Source: Brevibacterium sp. CS2
GTDB lineage: Bacteria > Actinomycetota > Actinomycetes > Actinomycetales > Brevibacteriaceae
Reading direction: 5' to 3'
Length of the DNA stretch: 64,000 nucleotides
NCBI RefSeq assembly: GCF_005280295.1
Contig: NZ_CP040020.1
Span: forward strand, 1,860,001-1,924,000
This document shows, one piece after another, positions 10,367 through 22,600 of the stretch (positions are counted from its first letter, which is position 1; every line of letters starts with the position of its first letter). The position numbers and the translations under genes are program-made. The notes under the pieces were generated by a model. The model worked only from the letters and a program-made list of their open reading frames with translations. It was not told the DNA's origin and did not search any database.

Positions 10367-11587
10367 GTGCGCTCGCTGAGCAGGGAGGCGGCCAGACGCT
10401 GTGCGCTGGCCGCCTCCGGCTTCTCCGCGCCGCGCCCGCCGCGACCCGACCGCCGGCACCTGCGGCGGGTGTTCGACACGCTGGGCCTCGCGCAGATCGA
10501 TTCGGTGGCGCGCGTCGCCCGCAGCCACTACCTGCCCTTCTACTCCCGCCTCGGGCCCTATCGCACCGCCGACCTCGACTCCCTCCTCCACGCCCCCGAC
10601 CCGATGGGCGTCGAGTACTGGATGCACGAGGCGGCCTACGCCCCGCCGTCCACCGTGGCGCTCGCCGCCGGCCGCCGGGCGGACTGGTACCGCCGCGACT
10701 ACGGCCAGCGCGACCCCGTGACCGGCTCCGCCTTCCGCGCCCTGCTCCTCGATCTCGAGGCGGCGCTCGCCCATGGCCCGGGCACGGCGCGCGAGCTCGC
10801 CGGCCTGGTGAGCCACGACATCCCCGAGCGCGAGCGCGACCACTGGGGGTGGAACCCGAGCCGCGTGAAGTCCGGGCTCGAGGCGCTGCTGCGCGCCGGC
10901 CGGGTCTCCGTCGCCGCCCGCAGCCGCTCCTTCGAGCGGATCTACGCGCTGCCCGGCGACGTCCACCCGGACCTGCCGGTGCCGGAGCTGCGCTTCGGCC
11001 CGCCCGCCGACCCGACCCTGGGCTTGCGCCCGGACGCCGGCCGGCTGCCCCGCGGGATCGGCGGGGAGCGCGACGACGCCGTCGCGCTCGTGCGGATCGC
11101 CGCCGCAGCCCGCGGGATCGGCACTCCCGCCTGCCTCGCCGACTACTTCCGGCAGCCCGTCGCCGAGGTGCGCGCCGCCGCGGCGGAGCTCGTGGCCGTA
11201 GGAGAGCTCGTCGAGGTCGACGTCGAGGGCGTCCGGGCGCTGCGCTGGCATGCCGCGCGGGTGCCGCGCCGGATCGAGGCGCGCGCCCTGCTCGCCCCCT
11301 TCGACCCGCTCGTCTTCACCCGCGAGCGGCTGCGCTGGCTCTTCGACTTCGACTACCGGATCGAGATCTACACCCCGGCGCACGCACGCGTCCACGGCTA
11401 CTACGTCATGCCCTTCCTGCTCGGGGACCGGCTGGTCGGGCGCGTGGATCTCGCCGCGGACCGGAAGGCGGATGCGCTCATCGCCCACCGGGTGCACTGG
11501 GAGGACGCCCAGCACCCGGAGGCGCTCGCCGCGGAGCTCGAGGACATGCGCCGCTGGCTGGGACTCGGCACCCTCGTCGTGCGATGA
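10367..11587 (+). CDS. winged-helix DNA glycosylase, YcaQ family
   Basis: 406 residues, start GTG 10367, four bases after the hpf stop. It matches the HTH_42/YcaQ (AlkX) family, whose founding members unhook interstrand DNA crosslinks. Visible signatures are LSREAARRCALAASGF at the N-terminus, the conserved LGLAQIDSVARVARSHYLPFYSRLGPY segment (about 40-65), the QID catalytic-loop motif, EYWMHEAAYAP, and a C-terminal LLAPFDPLVFTRERL...FDYRIEIYTPA domain. A DNA-repair function is inferred from the family. An inverted repeat (10384-10417) lies inside the first codons. Confidence 0.88.
   Translation: MRSLSREAARRCALAASGFSAPRPPRPDRRHLRRVFDTLGLAQIDSVARVARSHYLPFYSRLGPYRTADLDSLLHAPDPMGVEYWMHEAAYAPPSTVALAAGRRADWYRRDYGQRDPVTGSAFRALLLDLEAALAHGPGTARELAGLVSHDIPERERDHWGWNPSRVKSGLEALLRAGRVSVAARSRSFERIYALPGDVHPDLPVPELRFGPPADPTLGLRPDAGRLPRGIGGERDDAVALVRIAAAARGIGTPACLADYFRQPVAEVRAAAAELVAVGELVEVDVEGVRALRWHAARVPRRIEARALLAPFDPLVFTRERLRWLFDFDYRIEIYTPAHARVHGYYVMPFLLGDRLVGRVDLAADRKADALIAHRVHWEDAQHPEALAAELEDMRRWLGLGTLVVR
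10384..10417. terminator. hairpin, possible hpf terminator inside the next gene
   Basis: GGAGGCGGCCAG (10384-10395) and CTGGCCGCCTCC (10406-10417) form a perfect 12-base-pair stem with a 10-base loop, about 20 bases after the hpf stop. It has no T-run. It lies within the first 17 codons of the YcaQ-like gene, so it could act as a terminator or attenuator for that gene or be a by-product of Ala/Arg coding. Confidence 0.4.
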
Positions 11588-11674
11588 CGGGCGCCTGCTG
11601 ATCGGCGCTAAGCTAGGTCACTGACGTGACGGAAACACCCGAGCCGGTCGACCGGACCGGACGCAAGGAGAATC

Positions 11675-14377
<2,703 letters not shown>

Positions 14378-14425
14378 GCCCGGCGCGTTCGGCGGGTCCC
14401 GCTCGCCGGCCGGGAGACCGCGGCC

Positions 14426-14866
14426 TCACACGCTGACGAACTCGGTGACGAGCCAGCGGCCGTGCATGTGCTCGAGCCGCATCGCGACTGCCCGGTGCCG
14501 CCGGGCGGCGCGGACGACGACGCATGCCTCGACCGCACTGTCGCCGATCATGCACAGCCGCGGCCTGCCCGGGGTGAAGACGTGCCCGCGCGGGGCGACC
14601 GCGCGAGCGAGGTCCTGGCGCAGCGCCGCATGGGTGCGGATGCGCTCCTGGAGCTCCGGTGCGATCCAGCGGGCGATCGAGCTGCTCGCGCGTGCTCCGG
14701 TGAGCACCTCGACGACTGCGACGGCGAGCGACTGGACCGTGGTGCGGAGGAACTCCGCCTGCTCGGCCGGTGTCGCCGGGCGCCTGCGCTGCGGGGCGCG
14801 GTGGACCGGGCTCCGCACGGCCCGGGAGCGGCCCACGGGACGGGTGATGGTCAGCGGGGTGCTCAT
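14426..14866 (-). CDS. Rv3235-family protein
   Basis: 146 residues. The N-terminal 40 residues are basic and Pro/Arg-rich. The rest (about 40-146) is a compact domain with LRTTVQSLAVAVVEVLTGAR, IARWIAPELQERI and AVAMRLEHMHGRWLVTEFVSV. It matches the small actinobacterial Rv3235 family encoded next to secA; the function is unknown. The gene is convergent with secA, with 48 bases between them. Its ATG overlaps the stop of the LysM gene (ATGA), so the two form an operon. Confidence 0.82.
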   Translation of the reverse strand: MSTPLTITRPVGRSRAVRSPVHRAPQRRRPATPAEQAEFLRTTVQSLAVAVVEVLTGARASSSIARWIAPELQERIRTHAALRQDLARAVAPRGHVFTPGRPRLCMIGDSAVEACVVVRAARRHRAVAMRLEHMHGRWLVTEFVSV

Positions 14867-15654
14867 GGGATCTCCAGACGTGAGCCGGGCAGGATGAGAT
14901 TCGGGTCCGAGCCGATGACCGCCCGGTTCTCCCGGTGGATCGCCGCGACCGCGGAGGCCACGGCCGCCGGATCCCGGGTCCCTTCCATCTCCGCCGCGAT
15001 CGACCACAGGCTGTCCCCGGCGCTCACGGTGACCGTGCGCGGCCCCGGACCCTCCGGCTCCGCGCCCGGCTCGTCCGGCGGTCCGGGGCTGCGTGTCCGA
15101 TCCTCGTCGGGGCCGGGAGCCGCCGGGGGCTCGGACTCCGGATCATCCGGAGCACCGGTGCCCGGATCGACAGGCCAGCCGGGTGAGTGCTCCGGAGCGG
15201 GATCCGGCTCCTCGGTCACCGGCCACCCCGGCGAAGGCGCGGCAGCCGGCACTGATGCCGGCACTGCGGACTCCTGACCGGCTCTCGGCGCGGGGCCTGT
15301 CGCCGCAGCGACCGCGAGTGCGCCGGTGGTCAGCGACCCCGTCACCACGAGACCGGTGAGCGACCCGGCGAGGGCGAGGCGCAGCGCTCGCGGGCTGCAT
15401 CGCAGCGCCGCCGCGGCGAGCGCCCGCCCGCTCCCGTGATGGAGCGCAGCCGCGGCCCGTGCGCCCACGGTGAGGAGCACGGCGAGGGTGGCCCGCAGGC
15501 CGAGCAGCGCGACCGCGCCGGCGACGAGGAGCACCAGCCCGGCACCGGCATCCCCGGTGGAGAACCGGTCCCACAGCCGGGTCGCGCTCGCGGCGAGCCA
15601 GCAGCAGAGCAGACCGTGGGCCGCAGCGGCGGCGAACGGGAGAACACGGATCAT
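14863..15654 (-). CDS. LysM-domain membrane protein
   Basis: 263 residues from ATG 15654, preceded by GAGAGGAG; an in-frame ATG 15 bases farther up is less well placed. It has an N-terminal membrane segment, a second near 32-52 (GAGLVLLVAGAVALLGLRAT), a third near 90-115, and a long Pro/Asp/Glu-rich low-complexity region (about 120-205). A single C-terminal LysM domain follows (VSAGDSLWSIAAEM...AIHRENRAVIGSDPNLILPGSRLEIP). LysM binds peptidoglycan-type glycans, so the protein probably links membrane and cell wall. It is the first gene of a two-gene operon with the Rv3235-like gene. Confidence 0.85.
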   Translation of the reverse strand: MIRVLPFAAAAAHGLLCCWLAASATRLWDRFSTGDAGAGLVLLVAGAVALLGLRATLAVLLTVGARAAAALHHGSGRALAAAALRCSPRALRLALAGSLTGLVVTGSLTTGALAVAAATGPAPRAGQESAVPASVPAAAPSPGWPVTEEPDPAPEHSPGWPVDPGTGAPDDPESEPPAAPGPDEDRTRSPGPPDEPGAEPEGPGPRTVTVSAGDSLWSIAAEMEGTRDPAAVASAVAAIHRENRAVIGSDPNLILPGSRLEIP

Positions 15655-15834
15655 GACGACTCCTCTCATCGGTCATCACACTGTGTCAAACGTCACCATA
15701 TGATGTCAATGGATGAAGTTTGATGATGATCGACGGAGTTCGTGGACGCAGTGGTCAGGATGCATTCCTTGCGGATCGGGCCCGTGCAGAACCGGCGCTT
15801 GCGGGCGGGGGAGGGTCCGCGGAGGATGGGTGCC

Positions 15835-16347
15835 ATGGAGGACGAGCGCTTCGACCGGCTGTTCGCGGACATCGACGCCGCGCATGCCGGTGAGCAGATG
15901 CACGAGCGGGCCGGTGAGTTCGGCGATCTCGTCGCCGGGGAGATCGCCGAGGCGACGCTCGAATCCCGGGCGGCCGCCGCGATCGGCACGCCGGTGGAGC
16001 TGTGGGCCGGCGAGGAGCGGATCACCGGGGAGATGCACGAGGTGGGATCCGGCTGGTGCCTCGTGGCCGGCGCGGACGAGGTCGTGATCAACCTCGCCGC
16101 ACTGCAGAGCCTGCGCCTGGGTGATCGGGTCCGCGCCGCGGCAGGTGCGGTGTCGGTGCTGTCGATCGGTTCACCGCTGCGCCGCTGGTCGGCCGAGCGC
16201 CGCGAGTGCCGGGTGGCGGTGGGACGCCGGACGGTCGACGGGCGTCTCGACGCGGTGGCCCGTGATCATCTCCAGCTGCGCCGGGCCGGCGGGGGCTGGG
16301 AGCTCATCCCGCTGTCGGCGGTGTCGGCGGTGCGGGCGCTGCGCTGA
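15835..16347 (+). CDS. conserved hypothetical actinobacterial protein
   Basis: 170 residues, with ATG 15835 chosen because GGAGG lies eight bases upstream. The first half is acidic and helical (MEDERFDRLFADIDAAHAG). The second half looks like a small beta-barrel (IGTPVELWAGEERITGEMHEVGSGWCLV, then RVAVGRRTVDGRLDAVARDHLQL), reminiscent of an Sm-like or PilZ-like fold, though I cannot name a family. It is divergent from the LysM gene over 180 bases and nearly convergent with the HTH gene. No function is proposed. Confidence 0.72.
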   Translation: MEDERFDRLFADIDAAHAGEQMHERAGEFGDLVAGEIAEATLESRAAAAIGTPVELWAGEERITGEMHEVGSGWCLVAGADEVVINLAALQSLRLGDRVRAAAGAVSVLSIGSPLRRWSAERRECRVAVGRRTVDGRLDAVARDHLQLRRAGGGWELIPLSAVSAVRALR

Positions 16348-16354
16348 GCGGGTC

Positions 16355-16576
16355 TCAGACCTCGGGCTGGCCGGATTCGACCGCGGCGCGCGTCTGCTGG
16401 TACATGCGCTGGATGTAGTCCTCGAGCTCGGTCTTCTCGACCCGCCACTGGCCGCGGCCGCCGACCTTGATCGCGCGCAGCTCGCCGGAGCGCACGAGCG
16501 CCCGGGCCTGGGCGGCGGACACGTTGAGGATCTCCGCGACATCGGTCAGCGGCAGGAAGCGGGCTTCGACGACCAT
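16355..16576 (-). CDS. small excisionase/BldC-type helix-turn-helix protein
   Basis: 73 residues with one MerR-like winged HTH of the excisionase family: FLPLTDVAEILNVSAAQARALVRSGELRAIKVGGRGQWRVEKTEL. The pattern (DVAEILNVS, LVRSGELRAI, WRV..TEL..Y) is typical of BldC-like actinobacterial DNA-binding proteins that bind as head-to-tail oligomers. It lies alone between the hypothetical gene and the divergent SAF gene. No phage genes are near, so a housekeeping regulator is more likely than a true excisionase. Target genes are unknown. Confidence 0.85.
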   Translation of the reverse strand: MVVEARFLPLTDVAEILNVSAAQARALVRSGELRAIKVGGRGQWRVEKTELEDYIQRMYQQTRAAVESGQPEV

Positions 16577-16741
16577 GGGGCTGCCTCTCGGGGGACGGGT
16601 GCGCGTGGATGCGAACCGTGCGCGGGACGGGAATTCTGCCGCAGCTCTTGATCCGCAGGCGTTTGTCTACGAATAATAGCACTTGAGTGCGTTTGCGCAC
16701 CCATCCCCGCCCACCGTTCAGCGAACCCGGAGCATCCCCTC

Positions 16742-17374
16742 ATGCCTCACCCCTCCGCCCGCCCCGCGGACCGGCTGCGCGCCCCGCGCCTCCGGGACCC
16801 GCGCCTCGTCATCGGCGCCCTCCTCGTCCTCCTCTCCGTGCTCGGCACGTGGTTCGTCGTCACCCGGGTGGCCGACACGACCACGGTGTGGGCAGCCGCC
16901 AGGCCGCTCGTGCCTGGTGGCGTGCTCGTCCCCGACGACCTCGTCGCCACCGAGATCCGGATGAGCGGCGACCCCGGCGTCTACCTCAGCGCCGACGCGG
17001 CGATCCCCGAGGGTGCCACGGTGCTCGCCGCGGTCGCTCCGGGCGAGCTCGTCCCGGCCTCGCAGCTCGGCTCCCCGGACCAGCTCGCCGGACGGGTGGT
17101 CGCCCTGGCCGTGCCCGGCGCACTGCCGGCGGCCGTGCGGCCCGGCGGTGCGGTCGACGTCTGGGCCACCGACCCGGAGGCCGACCCCGTCGATCCGCGC
17201 GAGGTCCTCACCGCCGTCGACGTCATCGCCGTCGACCGCGAGACGGGGGACTTCGCCACCGGCGACCAGGTGATCGAGATCTTCGTCCCCAACAGTCGGC
17301 TCGGCGACGTCATGCGGGCGCTCGCCGAGGACCACCGGATCTCCGTGGTCGCGGTCCCGGAGGCGGCCCGGTGA
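16742..17374 (+). CDS. SAF-domain protein, CpaB-like
   Basis: 210 residues. One N-terminal transmembrane helix (about 22-42, LVIGALLVLLSVLGTWFVVT) is followed by an SAF domain (AARPLVPGGVLVPDDLVATEIRM...AVAPGELVPASQLG) and a CpaB/RcpC-type C-terminal domain (GRVVALAVPG...RPGGAVDVWATDP). CpaB proteins help assemble Flp/Tad pilus secretins in other bacteria. Here only a CpaE-like ATPase follows and no pilin, secretin or TadA gene is present. The pair is therefore an orphan and its role is open. The stop overlaps the GTG of the ATPase gene (GTGA). Confidence 0.83.
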   Translation: MPHPSARPADRLRAPRLRDPRLVIGALLVLLSVLGTWFVVTRVADTTTVWAAARPLVPGGVLVPDDLVATEIRMSGDPGVYLSADAAIPEGATVLAAVAPGELVPASQLGSPDQLAGRVVALAVPGALPAAVRPGGAVDVWATDPEADPVDPREVLTAVDVIAVDRETGDFATGDQVIEIFVPNSRLGDVMRALAEDHRISVVAVPEAAR

Positions 17375-18606
17375 TCGAGGTCGTCGTCGCCGTCGACGTC
17401 GAGTTCGAGGCACGCGTCGTGTCCGCGCTCGGCACGATCCCCGACATCGAGGTCATCCGGCGTCCCGCCGACGAGGTCGAGCTGCTCGCCGCCGGTGCGG
17501 CCGGGGTGGGCGACGTCGTCGTCCTCGGGCAGCACTTCCTCGGCGCCGACGCCGAGGTGGTGCGCCGGCTCCACGCGCACGCCGTCCGGGTGCTCGGGCT
17601 CGCCGACGACCCCGCCGTGCTCACCGACTGGGGCGTGCCGACCACCGTGTCGCCCTGGGCGACACCCGAGGAGCTCGCGGCCGCGGTCCGCGCCGCGGCG
17701 GCCGCCGTGCCCACCCCGCCGCGCCCGGCCGAGCCGCCCCGAACCGCAGGTGGTGGCGCCCCGGGGCCGGTCATCGCCGTCTGGGGCACCGGGGGAGCGC
17801 CGGGTCGCAGCACCGTGGCCGCCGCCCTCGCCCACACGCTCGCGCGGACCGCCGGCCCGACCGTCCTCGTCGACGCCGACACCGTCGCCGCTTCCCAGGC
17901 CGCGCTCCTCGGCCTGCTCGACGACGCACCGCAGATCGCCGCACTATGCCGGGCCGCGGCGAGCGGCGGGACCACCGCTGCGCTCGCCCGCCACGTGTCC
18001 GTCATCGACGAGCACTTCGCCGTCGTCACCGGTCTGAGCCGGGCGGAGCGCTGGCCGGAGGTCCGACCCGGTGTGCTCGCCGAAGTCCTCACCGCCCTCG
18101 CCCGCGCATACACCTGCACCGTTGTCGACGTCTCCGACCGGGTCGACCCCGACGACCCGTACGCGGACCCGCACTACGACCGCCACGGAGCCACGCGGGC
18201 GGTGCTCGACCGGGCCGATCACGTCGTGGTCGTGGCCGCCGGGGACCCGATCGGACTGCAGCGGCTCGTGCGGCTGCTCGAGACCGAGCGCGGGCTCGCG
18301 GTGCGCGACGATTGCACCGTCGTCGTCAACCGGGTCCGGGCCGGGAGCGTGGGTCCGGGGCCGGAGGCGCGCATCCGCGCGACGCTCGAACGGTTCGCCG
18401 GACTCACCGGGGTGCACCTCGTGCCCGACGACCGGGCCGCCGCCGACGCCGCGCTGCTCGCCGGTCGCACGCTCACCGAGTCGGCCCCGCACAGTGCGGC
18501 GTCCCGCGCGGTCACGGCGCTCGCCGGCCTGCTCCCGGTGCCGGACACGCCGGACGCCTCGCCGCGGCGCAGCCGCCGGCGGGGGAGGAGGAGAATAGGG
18601 GCATGA
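17371..18606 (+). CDS. CpaE-like P-loop ATPase (ParA/MinD type)
   Basis: 411 residues from GTG 17371. The N-terminal 120 residues resemble a degenerate receiver domain of CpaE type (VIEVVVAVDVEFEARVVSALG). The C-terminal two thirds form a MinD/ParA-like ATPase with the deviant Walker A WGTGGAPGRSTVA, VLVDADTVAASQAALLG and VVDVSDRVDP. CpaE positions Tad pilus machinery; with no other pilus genes here, the substrate is unknown. It is coupled on both sides: GTGA with the SAF gene and ATGA with the DUF6912 gene. The C-terminus is an Arg-rich tail (RRSRRRGRRR). Confidence 0.8.
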   Translation: MIEVVVAVDVEFEARVVSALGTIPDIEVIRRPADEVELLAAGAAGVGDVVVLGQHFLGADAEVVRRLHAHAVRVLGLADDPAVLTDWGVPTTVSPWATPEELAAAVRAAAAAVPTPPRPAEPPRTAGGGAPGPVIAVWGTGGAPGRSTVAAALAHTLARTAGPTVLVDADTVAASQAALLGLLDDAPQIAALCRAAASGGTTAALARHVSVIDEHFAVVTGLSRAERWPEVRPGVLAEVLTALARAYTCTVVDVSDRVDPDDPYADPHYDRHGATRAVLDRADHVVVVAAGDPIGLQRLVRLLETERGLAVRDDCTVVVNRVRAGSVGPGPEARIRATLERFAGLTGVHLVPDDRAAADAALLAGRTLTESAPHSAASRAVTALAGLLPVPDTPDASPRRSRRRGRRRIGA

Positions 18607-19061
18607 GTCCTGCGAACACCGTGCGCGCCTACGTGCCCCTGACCGACCGATCGCTGAGGGCCGCCTGGCCGCACCTGACCGAGGCGCTCGGCTTCGCCCC
18701 GGACGTCCGCCCGGGGAGCCTGCGCGGCGAGGAGCTCGAGGAGGCGGAGTGGATCGCCTTGTCGACCGCCGCCGAGGTCGTCCTCGACACCGCGGTCGAG
18801 CAGCGCTGCGGCCGCGTGGTCCTCGCCTGCGACCTCCCGGCGGATCTGCGCTCCCGACCGGTCTCCGCCGGCGTCGTCGCCCTCGGGCCGGCGGCGCTCG
18901 ACCCCGCCTGCGTCGTCAGCGCCCACATCGACGATCCCGCCCTCGTGGCGGCGCTGCCTGACGACCCGGCAGCCGCCGCGGACGCCCTCCGGGACGGCGG
19001 GCTGCTGTGGTACGACGTGTCAGAGATCGACGAGCTGGTCGAGGCGCTCGGACAGGAGTGA
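18603..19061 (+). CDS. DUF6912-like small protein
   Basis: 152 residues. It starts MSPANTVRAYVPLTDRSL, continues with DVRPGSLRGEELEEAEWIALSTAAE and CGRVVLACDLPADLR, and resembles the small actinobacterial proteins grouped as DUF6912. There are no catalytic motifs or membrane segments. It ends in an acidic helix (SEIDELVEALGQE). The start overlaps the CpaE-like gene stop (ATGA), and its last 42 bases overlap the 3' end of the convergent DUF2505 gene. The function is unknown and the family name is from memory of its pattern. Confidence 0.72.
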   Translation: MSPANTVRAYVPLTDRSLRAAWPHLTEALGFAPDVRPGSLRGEELEEAEWIALSTAAEVVLDTAVEQRCGRVVLACDLPADLRSRPVSAGVVALGPAALDPACVVSAHIDDPALVAALPDDPAAAADALRDGGLLWYDVSEIDELVEALGQE

Positions 19062-19490
19062 CTCGACGTACGGCTCGAGGGCGGACTCCACCATCGAGCC
19101 GAACAGCGGCACCGAGGACACGATCCGGGTGATCGCATGGATGTCCGTGCCGCCGGAGATCTCGCGCAGCGCGATCGCGATGTCGACGTCGACCGGCGCG
19201 CCGGCGACCTCCGCCGCGATCGCCACATGCGCCTCGGGCGACTGCGCGTCGACGGGATCGGCCCGCACCTCCTGGACGAGCTCCGCGCCCTCGCCGAGGA
19301 ACCGCGCGGCGGCCGCCGGCAGGTCCGCCGCGCGCAGCGGGGTGCGGGTGGTCAGATGCGCGCCCTCGGCCGCACCGCGGTGCACGGTCACGCTCGTGTC
19401 GGCACCCGCCCACGTGCTCGGCTCGATCGCCCGATTCAGGATCTGGGCAGGGGTCCCGGCGGCCCGGCGGCGCAGCTCGATGGTCTTCAT
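19020..19490 (-). CDS. DUF2505 domain protein
   Basis: 156 residues with the START/SRPBCC-like layout of DUF2505: KTIELRRRAAGTPAQILNRAIEPSTWAG at the N-terminus, two beta strands with TTRTPLRAADLPAAAARFLG, and the C-terminal helix SVPLFGSMVESALEPYVESLLSERLDQL. Proteins of this family probably bind hydrophobic ligands, but no ligand is known. ATG 19490 was chosen because the sequence upstream carries no family-like residues. The 3' end overlaps the convergent DUF6912 gene by 42 bases. Confidence 0.82.
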   Translation of the reverse strand: MKTIELRRRAAGTPAQILNRAIEPSTWAGADTSVTVHRGAAEGAHLTTRTPLRAADLPAAAARFLGEGAELVQEVRADPVDAQSPEAHVAIAAEVAGAPVDVDIAIALREISGGTDIHAITRIVSSVPLFGSMVESALEPYVESLLSERLDQLVDL

Positions 19491-19575
19491 GGCTTCCAGT
19501 CTGTCACGTCGCGGCCGCGTCCGAGGCCTCGGAAACCCCCTGCGGAGCGGAGTCGGAATCACCGGAGTTCCCGCA

Positions 19576-19581
19576 TAGAGT
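19576..19581 (+). promoter_or_regulatory. putative -10 element of the glutamate dehydrogenase gene (TAGAGT)
   Basis: TAGAGT lies 61 bases before GTG 19643. It overlaps an alternative in-frame GTG at 19580. If this is the -10 element, that upstream codon would not be transcribed, which supports the downstream start. Confidence 0.4.
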
Positions 19582-19642
19582 GGACGGGGAGGCCACACCG
19601 TCGTGGTCCCAGCCGAAACCGAGACGAACACGAGGTGGCACC

Positions 19643-22600
19643 GTGACCGAGGTCCGATCGACCGAGATCGCACAGCAGTGGAGCGCACTCACCGGCAGCA
19701 CCCCGCCGGAGAATCTCCTGGCCGCGTACTATCCCCGCCCCGAGGCCACGCCGGCGGAGCGCTACCGCCCCCGCGAGCTCGCGGCCTCCGCGATCGAGCA
19801 CGCCCGGTGCGCCGAACGGCACCGGGCCGGGGAGCCGACGATCGAGATCCGCAATCCGGGTGAGGACTCGATCGAGCAGATCGGCAACCGGACGGCGATC
19901 AGCATCGTCACCGACGACATGCGCCACCTCGTGTCCTCGCTCGTCGCCGAGCTCACCGGGCTCGGGCTGGCGATCCGCGAGGTGCACCACCCGATCATCG
20001 TCGTCGAGCGCGGTCCGGACGGGATGCACGTCGTCGCCCCCGCCGATCTCAGCCGCACCGTCACCGACACCACCGCGCTGCCGGTCATCGCCCCCGGCGA
20101 CTCCCCGGCCGAGCGCCGCAAGGAGTCCTGGATCCACATCGAGGTCGACCGGATCCCCGAGGACCGGTTCCCCGAGGTCGAGGCCGGGCTGCGCGAGACC
20201 ATCGAGTTCGTCGCCGCCGTCGAGCGCGACCGGCACGCGATGGCCGACACCGCGCGGCACATCGCCGAATCGCTGCGCACCCGGCCCCCGCGCCCCGAGC
20301 TCGCCGAGGAGGCCGCGGAGTCCGCCGACCTCCTCGACTGGCTCGACGGCCGCTTCGCGTTCATGGGCTACCGCGAGTACGCGCTCGAGGAGTCCGGCGG
20401 GGAGAAGATCCTGGTCCCGATCGAGGACTCCGCACTCGGCATCTCCTCGCTCCGCGCGACGCTGAGCTCGCCGCTGTCGCGGGCGGTGGCCGCCAAGGCC
20501 GAGGAGCCGCGCGTCCTCGTGCTCACCAAGGCGAACTCCCGATCCCGGCTCATCCGGCGCGGGTACCTCGACTACGTCGGGGTGAAGACCTTCGACGACA
20601 CCGGGCGGATCGTCGGTGAGAAGCGCTTCGTCGGCCTGTACACCTCGGGGCTGTACTCGGCCTCCGTGCTCGACATCCCCCTCATCGCGTCGAAGATGCG
20701 CTACGTGCTCAGCCATTCCGGCCTCGCCCGCGACACGCACTCCGGCGACGAGCTCGTCGCGATCCTCGAGAGCTACCCGCGCGACGACCTGCTCCACGCC
20801 GATGCGCAGGAGATCCTCGATGTCGTCACCCAGGTGCTCGACCTGCAGGAGAAGCGCGAGTCGAGCGTCTTCATCCGGCGCGACCCCTACGAGCGCTACG
20901 TCTCCGTGCTCGTCTACGTGCCGCGCGACCTCTACGACACCGCCGCCCGACTGCGGGTCGAGGGCGTGCTCCGCGACTACTACGGCGCGGAGTCCGTGGA
21001 CTTCGACGTGCTGCTGAGCGACTCCGCGCTCGCCCGCCTCCACTTCGTCGCCCGGGTTTCGCGCGACGAGGTGCTGCCCGACATCGCCGGGGAGACGGTG
21101 GCCGAGCGGATCACCGCGGCGCTGCGCTCGTGGGAGGAGGACATCGCGGAGTTCATCGCCCCGGCCGGCGGCTCGGTGTCCGCGGCCGACATGGAGCTGC
21201 GCCGGCGCTGGATGCGCGCCTTCCCGCCGAGCTACCAGGAGTACCACACGCCGCGTCAGGCGGTCGACGACGTCGACCGCTTCGAGGAGCTCGACTCCGA
21301 TGCGGAGCCCTCCGTCCGGATCTACCGCCCCGACGCGGAGGACGAGGCCGACGTGCGCCTCGCGTTCTACCGCATCGCCCCGGCGGGCCTGTCGGAGATC
21401 CTGCCGTTCCTCGCCAGCCTCGGCGCCCAGGTGCACGACGAGCGGCCCTACGAGCTCGACCTGCCCGACGGCGAGCACCGCTACGTCTACGACTTCGGGC
21501 TGTCCTTCGACCGGCCGCTCGACGACAACGACTTCGCCCGCATCGAGCGCGCCTTCACCACCGCCTGGACCGGTGAGCGGGAGTCCGGCCGGATGGACAG
21601 CCTCGTGGCCTCCGGCCTCGAATGGCAGGACGTCAGCATCATCCGCGCCTTCACCCATTACCTCCGGCAGGCCGGCTTCTCCCTCACCGAGCGCCACATG
21701 GGCGAGGTGTTCACCACCCACGTCGCCCTCACCACCGCGCTCGTCGAGCTGTTCCGGGTCCGTTTCGACCCCGACCTCGACGAGTCCCGGGGCACGCGCG
21801 AGGAGCTCATGCGCGCCCGGGAGGAGGAGATCGAGGCCGCGCTCGCCGAGGTCGCCAGCCTCGATGCCGACCGGGTGCTGCGCGCCGTCCTCGAGCTCAT
21901 CCGGGCCACTGTGCGGACGAACGTGTTCCAGCCCGCGGACGGCCGGATGCCGGCCGCGACGGTGTTCAAGATCCTCCCCACCCGGCTCGACTTCGTGCCC
22001 AAGCCCAAGCCGGCGCTCGAGATGTGGGTGTACTCCCCGGAGGTCGAGGGCGTCCACCTGCGCTTCGGGCCGGTGGCCCGCGGCGGCCTGCGCTGGTCGG
22101 ACCGGGCCGACGACTTCCGCACCGAGGTGCTCGGACTCGTCAAGGCGCAGATGGTGAAGAACGCGCTCATCGTGCCGACCGGCGCCAAGGGCGGGTTCTT
22201 CCCCAAGCAGCTGCCCGACCCGGCGGTCGACCGCGACGACTGGGCGGCCGCCGGGCAGCACGCCTACGAGCTGTTCATCGGCGCGCTCCTCGATGTCGCC
22301 GACAACCTCGTCACCGAGGGCGAGGGCACCCGCACGGTGCGCCCGGAGCGGACCGTCGTCCACGACGGCGAGGACAGCTACCTCGTCGTCGCCGCCGACA
22401 AGGGCACCGCCCGCTTCTCCGACGTCGCCAACCGGATCGCGCTCGAGCGCGGCTTCTGGCTCGGTGACGCGTTCGCCTCGGGCGGGTCCGTGGGCTACGA
22501 CCACAAGGCCATGGGGATCACCTCCCGCGGCGCCTGGACCTCGGTCGAGCGCCACTTCCGGGAGCTCGGCCTCGACACCTCCCGGGACGAGTTCACCGCC

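Noticed and set aside
16355..16576. The excisionase-type HTH gene as a sign of a prophage or integrative element
   Set aside because: No integrase, phage gene or attachment repeat is nearby. Such BldC-like genes are ordinary in actinobacteria.
19580..19642. GTG 19580 as the start of glutamate dehydrogenase
   Set aside because: It overlaps the likely -10 element and lacks a ribosome-binding site. GTG 19643 has GAGGTGG upstream.
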